Shown: piece after piece, positions 23,580 through 35,008 of the stretch
Layout: each line of letters begins with the position of its first letter
Position numbering within the stretch: position 1 is the stretch's first letter
Assembly: GCF_028554725.1 (NCBI RefSeq)
Contig: NC_071668.1
Coordinates: 20,128,501 to 20,192,500 of the forward strand
Direction: 5' to 3'
Source: Zeugodacus cucurbitae
Taxonomy: Eukaryota > Arthropoda > Insecta > Diptera > Tephritidae
DNA: 64,000 nt
The notes under the pieces: model-generated
The model's database searches: none
Told to the model about the DNA's origin: nothing
Seen by the model: only the letters and a program-made list of their open reading frames with translations
Made by a program: the position numbers and the translations under genes

Positions 23580-25200
23580 ATCAAGCCGATTCTACCGACC
23601 ACATAAGAATATACATTCTCTATATTTTTTATACATATTAACCGATATATATGGTATAAAGCTTAACTGAAGTTTTAAAACTAAACTTAGATATATGGAA
23701 GCCATGGGAAGGAATTACCCGATTTTATCCAGTTTTGTCACAGAGGCACACTATTAGAAGAACTTTTTCCATTTGAATTTCTATAAAATATCTGATAAAT
23801 TTACTGATTTTTATGGGAAAAAATATATCCATAGGCACTGAGACCCTCACTCTCGATATCTGGGGCCTTGAAAAGTTATATTCCAATTTCGGATATGTCA
23901 CACTAGAAACGCAGTATTTGTGCAAAGTGTTGTTCCGATATATTCACCGACTCTTTCATTATAAATATCTTCCTTCCACTTTTTTGCTCTTTATTCAATG
24001 CTTTAAAAAAGTGTTATAGTGATCGGATTCAAATATGCGCCGTTTCGTTCGATAATCTGTTTCCATCTAGACGACTTCATAATACGTAGAAGCCCCCTCC
24101 TTGTTTGCGAAGCACTCGGACAGCCATTTTTCACAAGCCTCTTTTGAGTTCAATTTTACACCACCAAGGCCTTTCGCCTTGGACAGGAACAGATGGTAAT
24201 CACTTGGAGCTACATATGCCCGGGCTATATGGTGGATGTGATAAAACCTCTCATCCGAACTCCCGTAGCTGTGTGGTCTGGCGTTATCTTGGTGGAACAC
24301 TACAACCTACCTGTTGGCCAATTCCGGACGCTTCTAATCGATCGCCTGCTTCAAGCGGTCCAGTTGTTCGCAGTAGATGGTAGAATTAAGCGTCTGGCCA
24401 TTTGGGAGCAGTTCATATTGGATGATTCACTTCCATACTGGCCGTTAATACCGGTTTGGCCACTGTTTGGGACGATTCACCGGCCTTCGACCACGACCGT
24501 TTTCGCTTGATATTGTCGTATGTGATCAACTTTTTCATCGCCAGTCACCATCGGCAGTTCGAAGCGATAGAGTACCATATCCCAAAACAGCATTAATCTC
24601 ACGGAACGTTTCTCTAACGGTTTTGCCTTTAACGAAGGAAAACTTGAAAATAGCGCGAATTTCGGCGTTAGTGAACTCCATGTTTACACGTCTATAACTG
24701 TTGAACGCAATATCCAAACTAATTGTGCATACCTTCGTTTTGTAGGTTATATCAGGACCTTTCATTGCCAGATACGAGATCTGTAGCGCTTTATACATAT
24801 ACGCTAAATTCAAAAGACCAAAAGGCGGAAGAGAGATATTTGCCAACCTAATATATAGCAATATGAACGAATCAGATAGACTTCAAAATTGTGTTATATG
24901 GGAAATAGGGGTGACTGTAAACAGGTCCCAAGGTGGACGACGCCAGGTTCTAACGGATCATCTTTACCATATATTACTTTTATGGCTTTATTTGTGGCTT
25001 AATGCTTTATAGTTATTTGGTTAACAAACATTTTGTGGGCGTGGCCATGGTCCGCTTTCGTCTATATACAATGTCAGCCTTCTAATGGTGCCAAAGAAGT
25101 CTTGATATTCCATCAATTTCTTCTATTTTTTAAACTTCTCACACAAGATCGTAAATTGGCTTTACCGTTCACGGCAAACAGATGTCAAATAGCGGTATTT
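23580..25200 (+). repeat. Dispersed repeat family A, copy A1 (split by a mariner)
   Basis: 23580-23962 matches the first third of the copies at 31862 and 62206: ATATGGTATAAAG, then GAGACCCTCACTCTCGATATCTGGGGCCTTGAAAA and TTTGTGCAAAGTGTTGTTCCGATAT. The match resumes at 24852 with TATAGCAATATGAACGAATCAGATAGACTTCAAAA and continues through TTTTGTGGGCGTGGCCATGG to about 25200. The 23963-24851 interval is a mariner inserted at a TA. The outer ends are decayed. Confidence 0.75.
23963..24851 (-). mobile_element. mariner element, internally deleted, nested in family A
   Basis: The right end (24816-24851) is the inverted repeat TTAGGTTGGCAAATATCTC, followed by CTTCCGCC. The left end begins at AAATATCT, so about 10 terminal bases are lost. 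The minus strand encodes the N-terminus MEFTNAEIRAIFKFSFVKGK with TVRETFREINAVLG, then jumps over the central region. It resumes with the HQDNARPH block (second catalytic D) and APSDYHLFLSK (third D). Stops and frameshifts are present. The deletion removes the segment that the copies at 41.1 kb and 46.1 kb keep. Confidence 0.85.
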
Positions 25201-26354
25201 CAATAAGCGAATGATCTTTGCTTTGGCGGCAACCTTGAAAGGCAATATCTGGATACAAGTATTACAAGTACACTTATAAATACAAGACATACATAGGTAT
25301 GTATATTACAATAAAAACTATATCAAGTTGTAGTTGTGAGCAATATTTTTTTTTCGTTTTTAAATTTTTCCTGTCTTGCCTCTGTACTAAAAGAAATTCC
25401 GCTGCACTCATTAAATGTGTGTTCTAATAAATTAAGCACTTGAGTAGAGCACTTCACGTCGCACTTAAGTAACTTACATGTACATGCTTGCCTTGGCTGA
25501 AAGGCGCTTCTGTCGCCGCTGGCCTGCCTTCCCTTGCTGTCTACAGCGGGTGGAGTTGATGCTAGGGAAGACTGTTGCTCGATTTGCTTTTAAATTGTTG
25601 CTAACGAGGCTCTTAAGACTACACAAATATTTCCCTATTTTCATTTTCATTTATTCGCTGTATAATCGGTTATCTCTGTGAAATGCGCGTCGCTGCTGTT
25701 GTTACGCGGGTTTTCTGCGCGTCTGCCGGTCGGCATGTTTGTCTGTCTTCCCGTCTGTCTCTCAGTCAATTGCCTGCTTGCCTCTGTCTCATGGCATACA
25801 TCTTCATCATCATCTCGAGGCGAAAGGAAGTATTTCATATTCAACTTTTCTCACAAACATATTTACATATATACATACATATTTAGATATATAAATATTC
25901 ATTTTCCATTTGATATCTCAATCTGCTACTTTACATCCGCTATTTCCTATTTCTTTATTATTGTTTAAGTGCATTTTTTATTAATTGAAAGCAAATATTC
26001 ACTTCTTAAGACTTTCTGGGAAGTGCAGTTGGCAGAGGGAGAGGCGGAAAATCTTTATTGCTATTGACAGAGTACCGCTTGTTTGTACATAGATGGCTTA
26101 ATGCATCACAACAACAATTAAAAATGTTTAAACAAATGATTAAGTGTATAAATTAATTGCTGAGATAACTAGCGCTACGCCATTTAGGAAGCAGAAATCG
26201 TTTTATTTATAAAGCGTTATGGAAGGAAACAGTTACAATTGCGGGAATTTAAATGGAGAGACTGATTTCTCTTTCCATTATATTGGTATCAATCATAATA
26301 AAAGGTTGGTATAGATGATGCAGGACGAGGCACCTATTCCTTTAGAAATTCAGA
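25201..26354. other. Unique non-coding DNA
   Basis: Nothing is recognised. Open frames at 25478-25968 overlap on both strands and run through CTGTCT and ATACATA simple repeats. Confidence 0.35.
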
Positions 26355-26770
26355 CTTAGCTTTCACACGATGTAAAAATTAGATTGGGTGCCTTCAAGGC
26401 CCCACTTCTTTGAACTCAGTGGGAACTGAACTCAGGTTTATATCTATTTGAATATCTGTGTAATAGAGCTATTAACATAAGTTTTTTATATTGACAGACA
26501 GTATAGGGCCTTGAGAGTATACCAGGCAGTACAAGAGTGATTTGAAAGCAATACTATATGATAGAAGTAAGACCAAATATCTAAACCATCGAGTTTAGTT
26601 GATATTGTCTTGATCCTTGTAGACGAATCTTATAAGAAATGTTAACACCAAGGTCTAAAAAACGGCCAAAAAAACCATATGTTTCGATGCGGTCTGATCA
26701 CAGTGTTGAGAAGTATTAGATGAGTAGGAAATACCAATAGGTGGTAGATATGTAATTGGTATGTTAAGGT
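26355..26770. repeat. Dispersed repeat family B, copy 1
   Basis: It matches 33370-33790 in blocks: CACACGATGTAAAAATTAGA, GGCAGTATAGGGCCTTRAGAGT (here CAGTATAGGGCCTTGAGAG), GACTTGAAAGCA-like and GTGTTGAGAAG..AGATGAGTAGGAA. Each copy lies next to a LINE fragment. It may be an untranslated part of a retrotransposon; no protein is recognised. Confidence 0.55.
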
Positions 26771-26917
26771 TGAGTCCGGATAAATAGAAATTCAAACCGA
26801 TTAGTGTTCCATTAAGAATTTACCTTTTCTCCTTCGTCTGAGTGGGATGATGTTTTGACTTCTATGTGATTATTCTTGAGATTACTGGTTTTGTAGCAGC
26901 GCTCATAGGTACGTTCA

Positions 26918-27430
26918 TCATCGTCCTTCTCTTCCATTGGGGCGTGGGCGCAAAATAAGCGATATGTTGAAGAACCTCGCTTTGATGCAGATTGTGGCTA
27001 AACGTGCTTCCACTGGAGGAAATGTCAGGACTCGACGACGGAGTCTCTCTCCCACCACAAATCCCACACCGAATTTGCGCTCCTTTATATGACCGCTGTA
27101 GTAGATGTCACAAGGACCCACCTTCTTCCAACCTAGTCCCGTCCATCGCATTTCTTGGCGGTGAGGCACCTTCCCAATTAAGCATCCGAACATTCCCGGT
27201 ACATTCCCTTAAATCGTAATCGTCAATATGTCTGCAGTGTTCGTCATCAAAATTGGGGTCTCTCAACCGAGGCTGTTGTTTCCTTTTCATTGGGTACGTT
27301 TTTTTATGTGATGGGTCCCAAACCCTACCTTCTTGATGTTCTCACTTTAGCTTGCCTCCAAACGGATGTCTGTTGGCTACCCAGAGGATACTTGGTCCAA
27401 GACCGGAAGTTGTGGGCTGCTTGAGCCACA
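26918..27430 (-). pseudogene. RTE-type LINE 5' region with start of the endonuclease domain
   Basis: Reading from 27430 down, there is a non-coding leader (TGGACCAAGTATCCTCTGGG..GGTAGCCAACAGACATCC). Then come fragments QQPRLRDPNFDD and NVRMLNWEG, followed by EMRWTGLGWKKVGPCDIYYS, KERKFGVGFVVGERLRRRVL and VEARLATICIKARFFNISL. These last blocks belong to the apurinic-like endonuclease of RTE-clade LINEs (the group behind CFDP2-like annotations). The sequence breaks off near 26918, so it has neither reverse transcriptase nor most of the catalytic core. Confidence 0.8.
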
Positions 27431-28474
27431 GGCGAAAGTTTCGTTCCTGGCCACTCCCAAGTGAATGACAGTCAGGAACTTTCCTCACTTACATGAACTT
27501 CTACATATGACCCCATCCTCCAATTATAAATTATCTAGACGGTTGCTTTAGGACTTTAAATTAGAGTCCTGCAGAATAAGCCTTGGATACAGAGGGTTAA
27601 TGCGAATATTTAACTAAGCTCGCCAATCATATAACGAAAAAATACAACAAAAAATTTAAGCGCCATTTTTTTTTTTGGTTATAATATACAATATGCTCAC
27701 ATACATAAAAACACACACATAAATCAACAGAATGTCATTAATTTGAAATTAATAATTAATTTTAAAAATAATGCACAAAACCGGCGTTAATCCATTTGTG
27801 TTTTTTTTTTCAATATTTTTTACACTTAAATACTATTTATTTTTATGCAATAATATTTTATTTAACTTGATTTATTCCAGCTCTCTTCCGATTTTTTTCT
27901 CCTCTCTCCATTATAGTTTTTTATTAATCAACGCATAACATGTGCATTTTTTTTAAATTTATTTATGCATTGTTTTTCCTTTTAATTCAATATTTGTACG
28001 CTTCTTGAAATGCATTGTGATGAACACACACACATACAAACACACATACACATGCACTTCTGCAGCTAATGCGCCGTTGAATTATGCAAACATATGGCAG
28101 CTCTTGCTCTTTTATGTATTTTTAATAATACACCGCAACTCTTCAATTCAATACAAATAAACAAACAAACCGATGGACAGACGGACAGGCAGTCAAACAT
28201 ACGCATTGTATGCTTATTGAGTAGCAACAACAAAAGCGCTGCTTAAAGTATTAAGCAAAAGTAGAGAATGGTGAGGTGAGCGCGTTGAAAAAAAAAGAAC
28301 AAACCGGGTGTAGGCGACTGCGGCAGGTGGAAATCACTTTGAGTGATTGCATACAATACTAATATATAAATAGCAAAGTGGTGAAAATAATAATTATATA
28401 GAAGTGCGCATTAGGGTGGTGCTTAAGTGTGGGGAGAATTTTTTTGAAGGCAAATGGCCTTTAAATATCACATA
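27431..28474. other. AT-rich non-coding DNA
   Basis: No gene. Poly-T, CACACA and ACATAC simple repeats occur near 27669-27720 and 28025-28050. Confidence 0.4.
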
Positions 28475-30003
28475 CAGTGGTGGTCTTATAATTAAAAACG
28501 ACTTTACATCATATAATTTTGTTAATAATAACGGAACTTATTTGAGTTTTACTTAAAAAAACAACAAAATTAATTATTTTTTTAAGAAAATGAGCTAAAC
28601 ACAAATAACGTCAAATTCGGTTTGGTCGTATAATTAGAAACGATAGTAAGAACTTAAAGATATCTGTAAAAAATTTAACAAATTCGATTAAACTTTCAAT
28701 ATTTTGTTGGATAACATTTACTTTTAACAACAGTGTCCAGTTTTCGCGGTAAATTTTGAATTGAATGTTGGCATATTTGCATCGATATGCTGTTCCAGCT
28801 TTGTCGAATCCTTTGAAACAAATCGTCATTATTTCGAGTTTTTTAGATCTTAAGATTTCGTTTAATAATTGCTGATAAGTTTTTAATTGTGTTGAGATGA
28901 GGTATTTGCAGAGGCCTGGGCAAAACATCAATGTTTTGATCCGAAAACAAGCGCTCCACTAACCTTAAAGTGTGTTTTGGGTCATTGTAGTGCTGGAAAA
29001 TGTAATGGACTGGCATATTCTCAAGGAAATGTGGTTCCATTACATTCTCCAGAATATTTTAAATTGATATTGATCCATTATCCGTTGAACACCCACAATT
29101 GGGCCAATACCACAACAGGAAAAGACTCCCCAAACCATTAAAGATCTGCCATTATGCTTTACTGTTTTCACAATGTACCTTACGTTTAGGATCATGTTTA
29201 GAGTACGCCTTACATATGATTTTTCATCGTATTTAAATAATTTTAACTCATATTCGTCGCTCCAGAGAGCAATACTCCAGTATAGGAAACTTTTCTGTAT
29301 CATTTATTTTGCTAATCGCAACCGATTATTAATTTTTGCTTTGCTACAAGAGTTTTTTTTTGGGGAATGCAACCACGATGTACCTTCTTATCACCCGAGC
29401 TGAGATTTCGACATTAATTCAGCCTCTATTTCACGCGAAGTCATGAAAGGATTGATTTTCTTCGCTCTACAAATTATCCTGTCTGCTGATAAAGTAGTTT
29501 TTCGAAGCCTAGGTTTTCCGGTAGGGGTTTCAAACTTTATTGTTTTATTCTTATACAAATTAATAACTCTCTTTTTAGCAAGCAAACCTTTCTGCTGTAG
29601 TCGACATTGAACATTTTTCCTTTTGACAGGAACACTCTCATTTTTGGAGTATATCACTATTTTTGCCCATTCTAAAAACTAAAACGTACATAATTGTTGC
29701 CGGATCACTCACTACCTCACTTTATTGCGCTAAGTTCAAGAAAATCCGGGAATATGAAGAAAATACTCCACGTTTCTAATAGTCTGACCAGCTACAAAAC
29801 ACAGACTTGGAAAGAGTATTAATTTTTTTTTAATAACAACTCAGCAAACAGTCACGTGTTTATTTAGCAACACGCAGCAATTTAGCAACAGTCACGTATT
29901 TATTTAGCAACAGCGTTCAATACCTACACTATGAATAACAAAGTTTACAGTGATTTGATTTTTTTTTTTCAAAATGTCGTTTCTAATTATAAGGCCAGCA
30001 CTG
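28475..30003 (-). mobile_element. Complete Tc1-like element with IR/DR ends, 1529 bp
   Basis: The left terminus is CAGTGGTGGTCTTATAATTA followed by AAAACGAC. The right terminus reverse-complements to CAGTGCTGGCCTTATAATTA followed by GAAACGAC, so 25 of 28 positions match. TA flanks both sides (28473-28474 and 30004-30005). A second, internal copy of the motif lies in each end: GGTCGTATAATTAGAAACGA near 28624-28643 and its inverse near 29770-29791. That is the inverted-repeat/direct-repeat layout known from Sleeping Beauty, Minos-type and Bari-type elements. The single coding region on the minus strand is broken. Confidence 0.92.
28843..29657 (-). pseudogene. Tc1-like DD34E transposase, inactivated
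   Basis: The N-terminal part (29657-29391) has GKPRLRKTTLSADRIICRAK and PFMTSREIEAEL, the DNA-binding domain region. The middle part (29303-29040) has LWSDEYELKLF with the first catalytic Asp, then YVRRTLN and LMVWGVFSCCGIGPIV. The last part (29040-28843) has FQHYNDPKHT with the second Asp, then PHLNTIKNL. Active relatives there have LNPIENLW, so the catalytic Glu is replaced by Lys. The three parts are separated by stops or frameshifts. The protein would bind the element's ends and cut DNA if intact; this copy cannot. Confidence 0.88.
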
Positions 30004-30141
30004 TATAACCCTTCAAACCGATTTAAAAAATATATTTTTCTAGCGAGATCCAAAGTTTGAAATTCTCTGGAAGAAGATTTCTCCAAGGAAGATTTTATCC
30101 CTATGTGAATTATTATTTTCAATTTTCATAAGAGAGTGACC

Positions 30142-31191
30142 GTAAAGTGCCTTGGAGACGATCAAATAATTGCGTCAAACAACACATATGTGTTAGTGAT
30201 GTTCAATCATGTGTTGCCCGCAAACGTTCAAATTAACACGTCAAACATCAGTTTAGTTTTGAGCTCGTAACGAACGGTCATCATGTCATCGTCGGATGAT
30301 GATGATCTATTATAAGCATGTGCTGCAATTCTTATGAAAAAAAATTTCTCAATTTTTGTATTATTTTATATTATTTAGTTTATTTTATTATACATATTTG
30401 ATTTTACTTTATTTTATTTTATTATTTTAATTTATTTTATTATTTTATTTCATTTTATTTTATTTTATTTTATTTTATTTTATTTTATTTTATTTTATTT
30501 TATTTTATTTTATTTTATTTTATTTTATTTTATTTTATTTTATTTTATTTTATTTATTTATTTTATTTTATTTTATTTTATTTATTTATTTTATTTTTTA
30601 AATTTTATTTTATTTTATTTAATTTAATTTAATTTATTTATTTTAATTTATTTTATTTTATTTTATTTTATTTAATTATTTATTTTATTTTATTTTATTT
30701 TATTTATTTATTTTATTTTTTTAATTTAATTTAATTTAATTTAATGTCATTTTATTTTTTTATTTTATTTTATTTTTTATTTTATTTTATTTTATTTTTT
30801 TTTTTATTAAATTAATTTATTTTATTTTATATTATTTTATTTTATTTTATTTTATTTTATTTTTTTATTTTATTTTTTACTTTATTTTTTTTTTTATTTT
30901 ATTTTATTTTATTTTATTTTATTTTATTTTATTTTATTTTATTTTTTCCGCTTCGCTTTACTTCACATATCTATGCCCTCTCGGCTTGAAATCTTCCCTG
31001 CAAATGAGCTCATGCTTGTCAAACATAAGTGGAGACGATCAAATTATCGTCCGTCAAATAGAAATATCAAAAATTTTTGATTTTCATCAAACAGAGCCGA
31101 CAACAGGTCGGTGTAGCGTACGTGTAGCCGACGACACCAACACACTTAAAGTGTTTGACGCAATTATTTGATCGTCTCCAAGGCACTTTAC
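30142..31191. mobile_element. 1.05-kb element with perfect 40-bp terminal inverted repeats
   Basis: 30142-30181 begins GTAAAGTGCCTTGGAGACGA and is the exact inverse of 31152-31191, 40 of 40 positions. A third, imperfect copy (GGAGACGATCAAATTATCGT) lies inside near 31031-31050. The interior is dominated by a TTTTA satellite, and no transposase is recognised. The flanks show no clear target duplication. A non-autonomous DNA transposon is the likeliest reading; perfect ends suggest recent insertion or gene conversion. A frame at 30986-31171 ends inside the right repeat and has no convincing homology. Confidence 0.75.
30360..30948. repeat. (TTTTA)n pentanucleotide satellite, about 580 bp
   Basis: Nearly uninterrupted TTTTA units cover the stretch, with TTTA, TTTAA and poly-T variants between about 30550 and 30900. 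The purest block lies at about 30456-30550 and another at 30895-30945. It is confined to the 30142-31191 TIR element. Confidence 0.95.
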
Positions 31192-31861
31192 CGCCTCCAA
31201 TCTAGTCAAAAACTTATAAATTGTGTCATTATCCGCAGTGCTACCGATTTAAGTCATGATTTTATTTCAATTCTTAATTTTGAATTTTTTTTAAGGACCA
31301 CCCTAATGTCCATACAAAAAATGCAAGTATTTCATGCTCGCATAAAGGTATTTATTAATAAAAAAATAATAAAAATAATGTCAACAATAAAAACCTCATA
31401 TAATGGACACACAAAAAACAACTGAAATACATGAAACGGTAAATTACAACAATGAAACTGGTATTATCCGCATAAATGTACACATATGAATGTATATACA
31501 CATATGCTTAGTCATGTTGCAACAAAAAAGTTATATGCAATTCTTCATACACACACCGGCCATAACCACAAACACCGCAACTGTCCAACCAGCAGTGACA
31601 ACAACTTTTACACAAACACCCACACACACATACACAATAAAATAAATGTGGCTACACTCTTTCATATGAATTTAAATAATATACCATTGCTATATCCTTG
31701 CCACTTCCGTCACCATTACAAAGGGATAAAGTCAAACCAAAACATAACTCTTTTTTTGTTCACTTGACAAACAATGCAAAAATAATAACACTGAAATGGA
31801 TTTACAAGGATGTGCATAAATACTACATAAAGGCTCTTTATACAAAAGATTTTATATAAAA
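31192..31861. other. AT-rich non-coding DNA with CA repeats
   Basis: No gene is recognised. CACACA runs lie near 31548-31556 and 31618-31637. Confidence 0.4.
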
Positions 31862-33046
31862 CAAGTAAGTTAGGGCTAAGTACGGGTGTAACCGAACATT
31901 TTATACTCTCGCAATTTATTTATTTGACTTTATTGATATTATATAATACACAATTTGACCCACATATTCGTCATATATATTGTATAAAGTCCATTGAAAG
32001 TTGGAAACCCTAATATTAGGTTAGAAGCACCGAGGTCCTCATGTTCGATATATGGGGCCTTGAAAACCTATGGTCCGATTTCGGCGATTTTTAGAATGGG
32101 GCTGCCACACTATAAGCCTAGTATTTGTGCAAAGTTCTGCACCGATATCTTCACTAGTGCTTACTTTATATATTGTAAAGTAAACGATTCAGATCGTCTT
32201 CAAAGTTCTGGTATATAGGAAGTAGGCGTGGTTGTGAATGGCCTATTTTCACAACATATTATTGGCATGTAAGGAAATTATTACAAACCCAGTTTCATTG
32301 AAATCGATGGAGTAGTTCCTGAGATATGGTTTTTGAACCATAAGTGGGCGACGCCACTTTCCATTTTGTAAAAAAATCTGAGCGCAGCTTCTATCGGCCA
32401 TTGCTTATGTGAAATTTAGTGTTTCTGACGTTTTTTCTTAGCGAGTTAACCCACTATTAGTAATTTTCAACCTAACCTTTGCATGGGAGGTGGGCGTGTT
32501 TATTATACGATTTCTTTCATTTTTGGACTGCATTAAGAAGTGGCTAAAAGAAACGACTGCAGAAAGTTTGGTTTACATAGCTTTATTGATTTTCGAGATA
32601 AATACAACCTATTTGAGGGCGATGCCACGCCCACTTCTTCAAAAAAATACATCCAAATGTGCCCCTCCCCAATGCGATCCTGTGTTCCAAATTTTATTTT
32701 AATAACTTTATTTATGGCTTAGTTATGACACTGTATAGGTTTTCAGTTTCCGCCATTTTGTGGGCGTGGCAGTGGACCGATTTTAACCATTTTCGAAAGC
32801 AACCTCCTCAGGGTGCCAAGGAATATGTGTTCCAAGTTTCATTAAGATATCTTAATTTTTACTCAAGTTATCGCTTGCACGGACAGACGGACGGATAGAC
32901 ATCCGGAGTTCAAATCCACTCGTCATCCTGATCATTTATATATATATAACCCCATATCTAACTCTTTTATTTCTTGGTGACACAAACAACCGTTATGTGA
33001 ACAAAACTATGATGCTCTGTGCAACATGTTGGCGCGAGTATAAAAA
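31862..33046 (+). repeat. Dispersed repeat family A, copy A2 (near full length)
   Basis: It begins CAAGTAAGTTAGGGCTAAG and soon reaches ATTTTATACTCTCGCAATTT. It ends near TGCAACATGTTGGCGCGAGTATAAAAA, so the two ends share an inverted TTTTATACTCTCGC motif. Landmarks inside are TCGATATATGGGGCCTTGAA, GGTATATAGGAAGTAGGCGTGG, TTTTGTGGGCGTGGCAGTGG and GCACGGACAGACGGACGG. The same order is seen at 62206-63330 and, inverted, at 43360-44780. Open frames inside are short and out of register. I believe it is a transposable-element family common in flies but cannot assign its class. Confidence 0.8.
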
Positions 33047-33369
33047 GAATAATGAATATTTTCATAAAGCTTGATGAGCATTATAATTTTCTTAGTAGAG
33101 AATTATCTAAAGAAAGACTAAAACTTACCGATCCAAACAGGTCTAGATCGCCGAAATAATAGCCCTTGGTCGTATCCGAAAATCCGAGTCAATCCTGGTA
33201 TCGCAGAACCGGCTGTTGTGGGGACGGACTATGGAATTATCTCGAAGAAGATGGCACCAACGTTCCAGTATTGTACAAATTCGTTATTCATCTTTTCATA
33301 CTGACTTTACACATTTTTAAACAGTAATCGAAAGCTAGAGTTCAAGAAATTGTAACTGCACTTGACATT
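33047..33369. other. Non-coding DNA
   Basis: Nothing is recognised. Confidence 0.3.
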
Positions 33370-33794
33370 CAATTCAAAGTTTACACGATGTAAAATTTAT
33401 ATTAGTTGCATTCAAATCCCCACCTGTCGGGACTCAAGTTTGAGCTTAGCTGTCGAAAAAGTAGCAGTCTAAGTGGTTTGTAACGGTTGTGTGTTCCATT
33501 CGCAACGCTTTCAAAGTTGGACGAACCGAAAACGAAACTGATAGGCAGTATAGGGCCTTAAGAGTCTACGAGACAAAATACACGTGACTTGAAAGCATTA
33601 GTCTAACATAAAAAAAGACAAAATATTCAATATGTATGTGGCGATTTATATATGGAATGTACCCGTTTCGTTCGTCCGTGTTGCAATGTTGTATCGTCAC
33701 AAGAATGGGAGGTGTCAGATGAATAGGAACCCGAAAATGGGTGTTACAAATTTTATATTATTAGTAATTAGACATTAGGTTACCATTTCCTGTT
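33370..33794. repeat. Dispersed repeat family B, copy 2
   Basis: Counterpart of 26355-26770. It shares TACACGATGTAAAATTTA, GGCAGTATAGGGCCTTAAGA, a GACTTGAAAGCAtta block and GAGGTGTCAGATGAATAGGAA. It abuts the Jockey-type LINE end that follows. Confidence 0.55.
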
Positions 33795-34146
33795 ATTATT
33801 GTAACGGTTACCAAAACCTGCTTGAACCGGCAAGCCTAAATTAATTGTCATCGAAGTCATCAAATGGGAGGCCGAGGAAGCGAGCTGTTTCGATAGGGTC
33901 AGACCAAAGGGAAAGGAGTGTTAGATGAATTGGGTTTAGGGGTCATGCAATGAGGTGGTTAGTGTCTTGCGGGGACTCTTTGTATTCAGGACTTATGTTG
34001 AGTATGTCCGGATCTGGTTTGGATAAGTAGGAGTTTAATCTGCTACAGCATCCAGCACCAAGTTGCGCGAGGGTCACTCTAGTTTCGCGACCTTCGAGTG
34101 TTTCAACATCAAAGTGTGGTATTTTGACTTCCCGGTCATCATTCAC
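33795..34146 (-). pseudogene. Jockey-type LINE ORF2 C-terminus
   Basis: The minus strand from 34146 reads KIPHFDVETLEGRETRVTLA, then QLGAGCCSRLNSYLSKPDPD and SPEYKESPQDTNHLIA. This is the conserved Jockey-clade ending (RVTLAQLRSGYCSRLNSYLSRI...CPxCxxSPHDTNHLF). Both knuckle cysteines of the CPxC pair are lost (SPEY). Further down, the LWxDPxETARFLGLP region is still visible in another frame. It is 5' truncated. Confidence 0.78.
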
Positions 34147-35008
34147 GAGGTATTAATTTCTTCCAAAAATTATTTATTGATTCTTTATACCTTCAACAAA
34201 TAGGTGGACAAAATTATTTCAGCTTGACTTCCTCCATTCCTACTAAAGATTAGACCAGTTCTTATGTAATCGAGTGGTGAAAGAATACTTAACTCAGAAA
34301 AAGTTTCGCTTTGATAGATTTTTATCAGTTGTCAAACATTTTCTCCGTTTATTTTGATAGGGAGCTTCATTTCGAAAATTTCGCAGAATTCTTTTCTTTC
34401 GCGTTCAATATTGGTACTTGAATGCGATTATTTATCAACCAACTTCACTGAACTAGTCAATTTTGGTTAGGCTTACAATAAAATGTGGCTAAGCCCTCGA
34501 AGCCTCTTAAAGATATTCATATAGCTCACTGAATTTTATAGCTTAAGTCCAGCATGTTGTTGTTAATATGCAAATACCAAGGAATTTTTAGCACAATTTT
34601 TTTCGCAAATACTTTAGCATCCTTCAACATATATTTTACATTGCTTTTATAAACATTGAACCGGGTGTGATACTCATAAAGATACATATTATTTCCTTTT
34701 TCAGTGGCGTACTCTTCACATGAATTTTCGAAACATTTGAAGAATTTGAATTTGGGTAAGTTTTTAATAAAGTACAATTCTAATGACGAGACGGATGATG
34801 GGGTTTATAATCTAGATGCAGGAGCAATCAAAAGTATATAATTTAGCTAATCCTTAGAAACCATTCTGTCGATTGAAATTTTCCTTTACCTGCCGCTTCC
34901 TTAACCGATTTAAAGATAAAAAGTATGTTTGATTTGTACATAAATTTATAAAGAGACTCTCGAGCTATTCTGGAAGTAGTGATTTAATAGTGTAACAATA
35001 GGACTTCA
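34147..35008. other. AT-rich non-coding DNA
   Basis: No recognised gene. The 83-codon frame at 34526-34777 (minus) has no domain that I know. Confidence 0.35.

Noticed and set aside
30360..30948. Regular repeat that could be mistaken for a CRISPR array
   Set aside because: It is a pure TTTTA microsatellite with no unique spacers, in an insect genome.
31126..31171. TLKVFDAI at the end of the frame 30986-31171, resembling ALKVFDAV of RTE LINEs
   Set aside because: Only about eight residues, and they fall on the 40-bp inverted repeat, which also occurs without LINE sequence at 30142; chance similarity is likelier.
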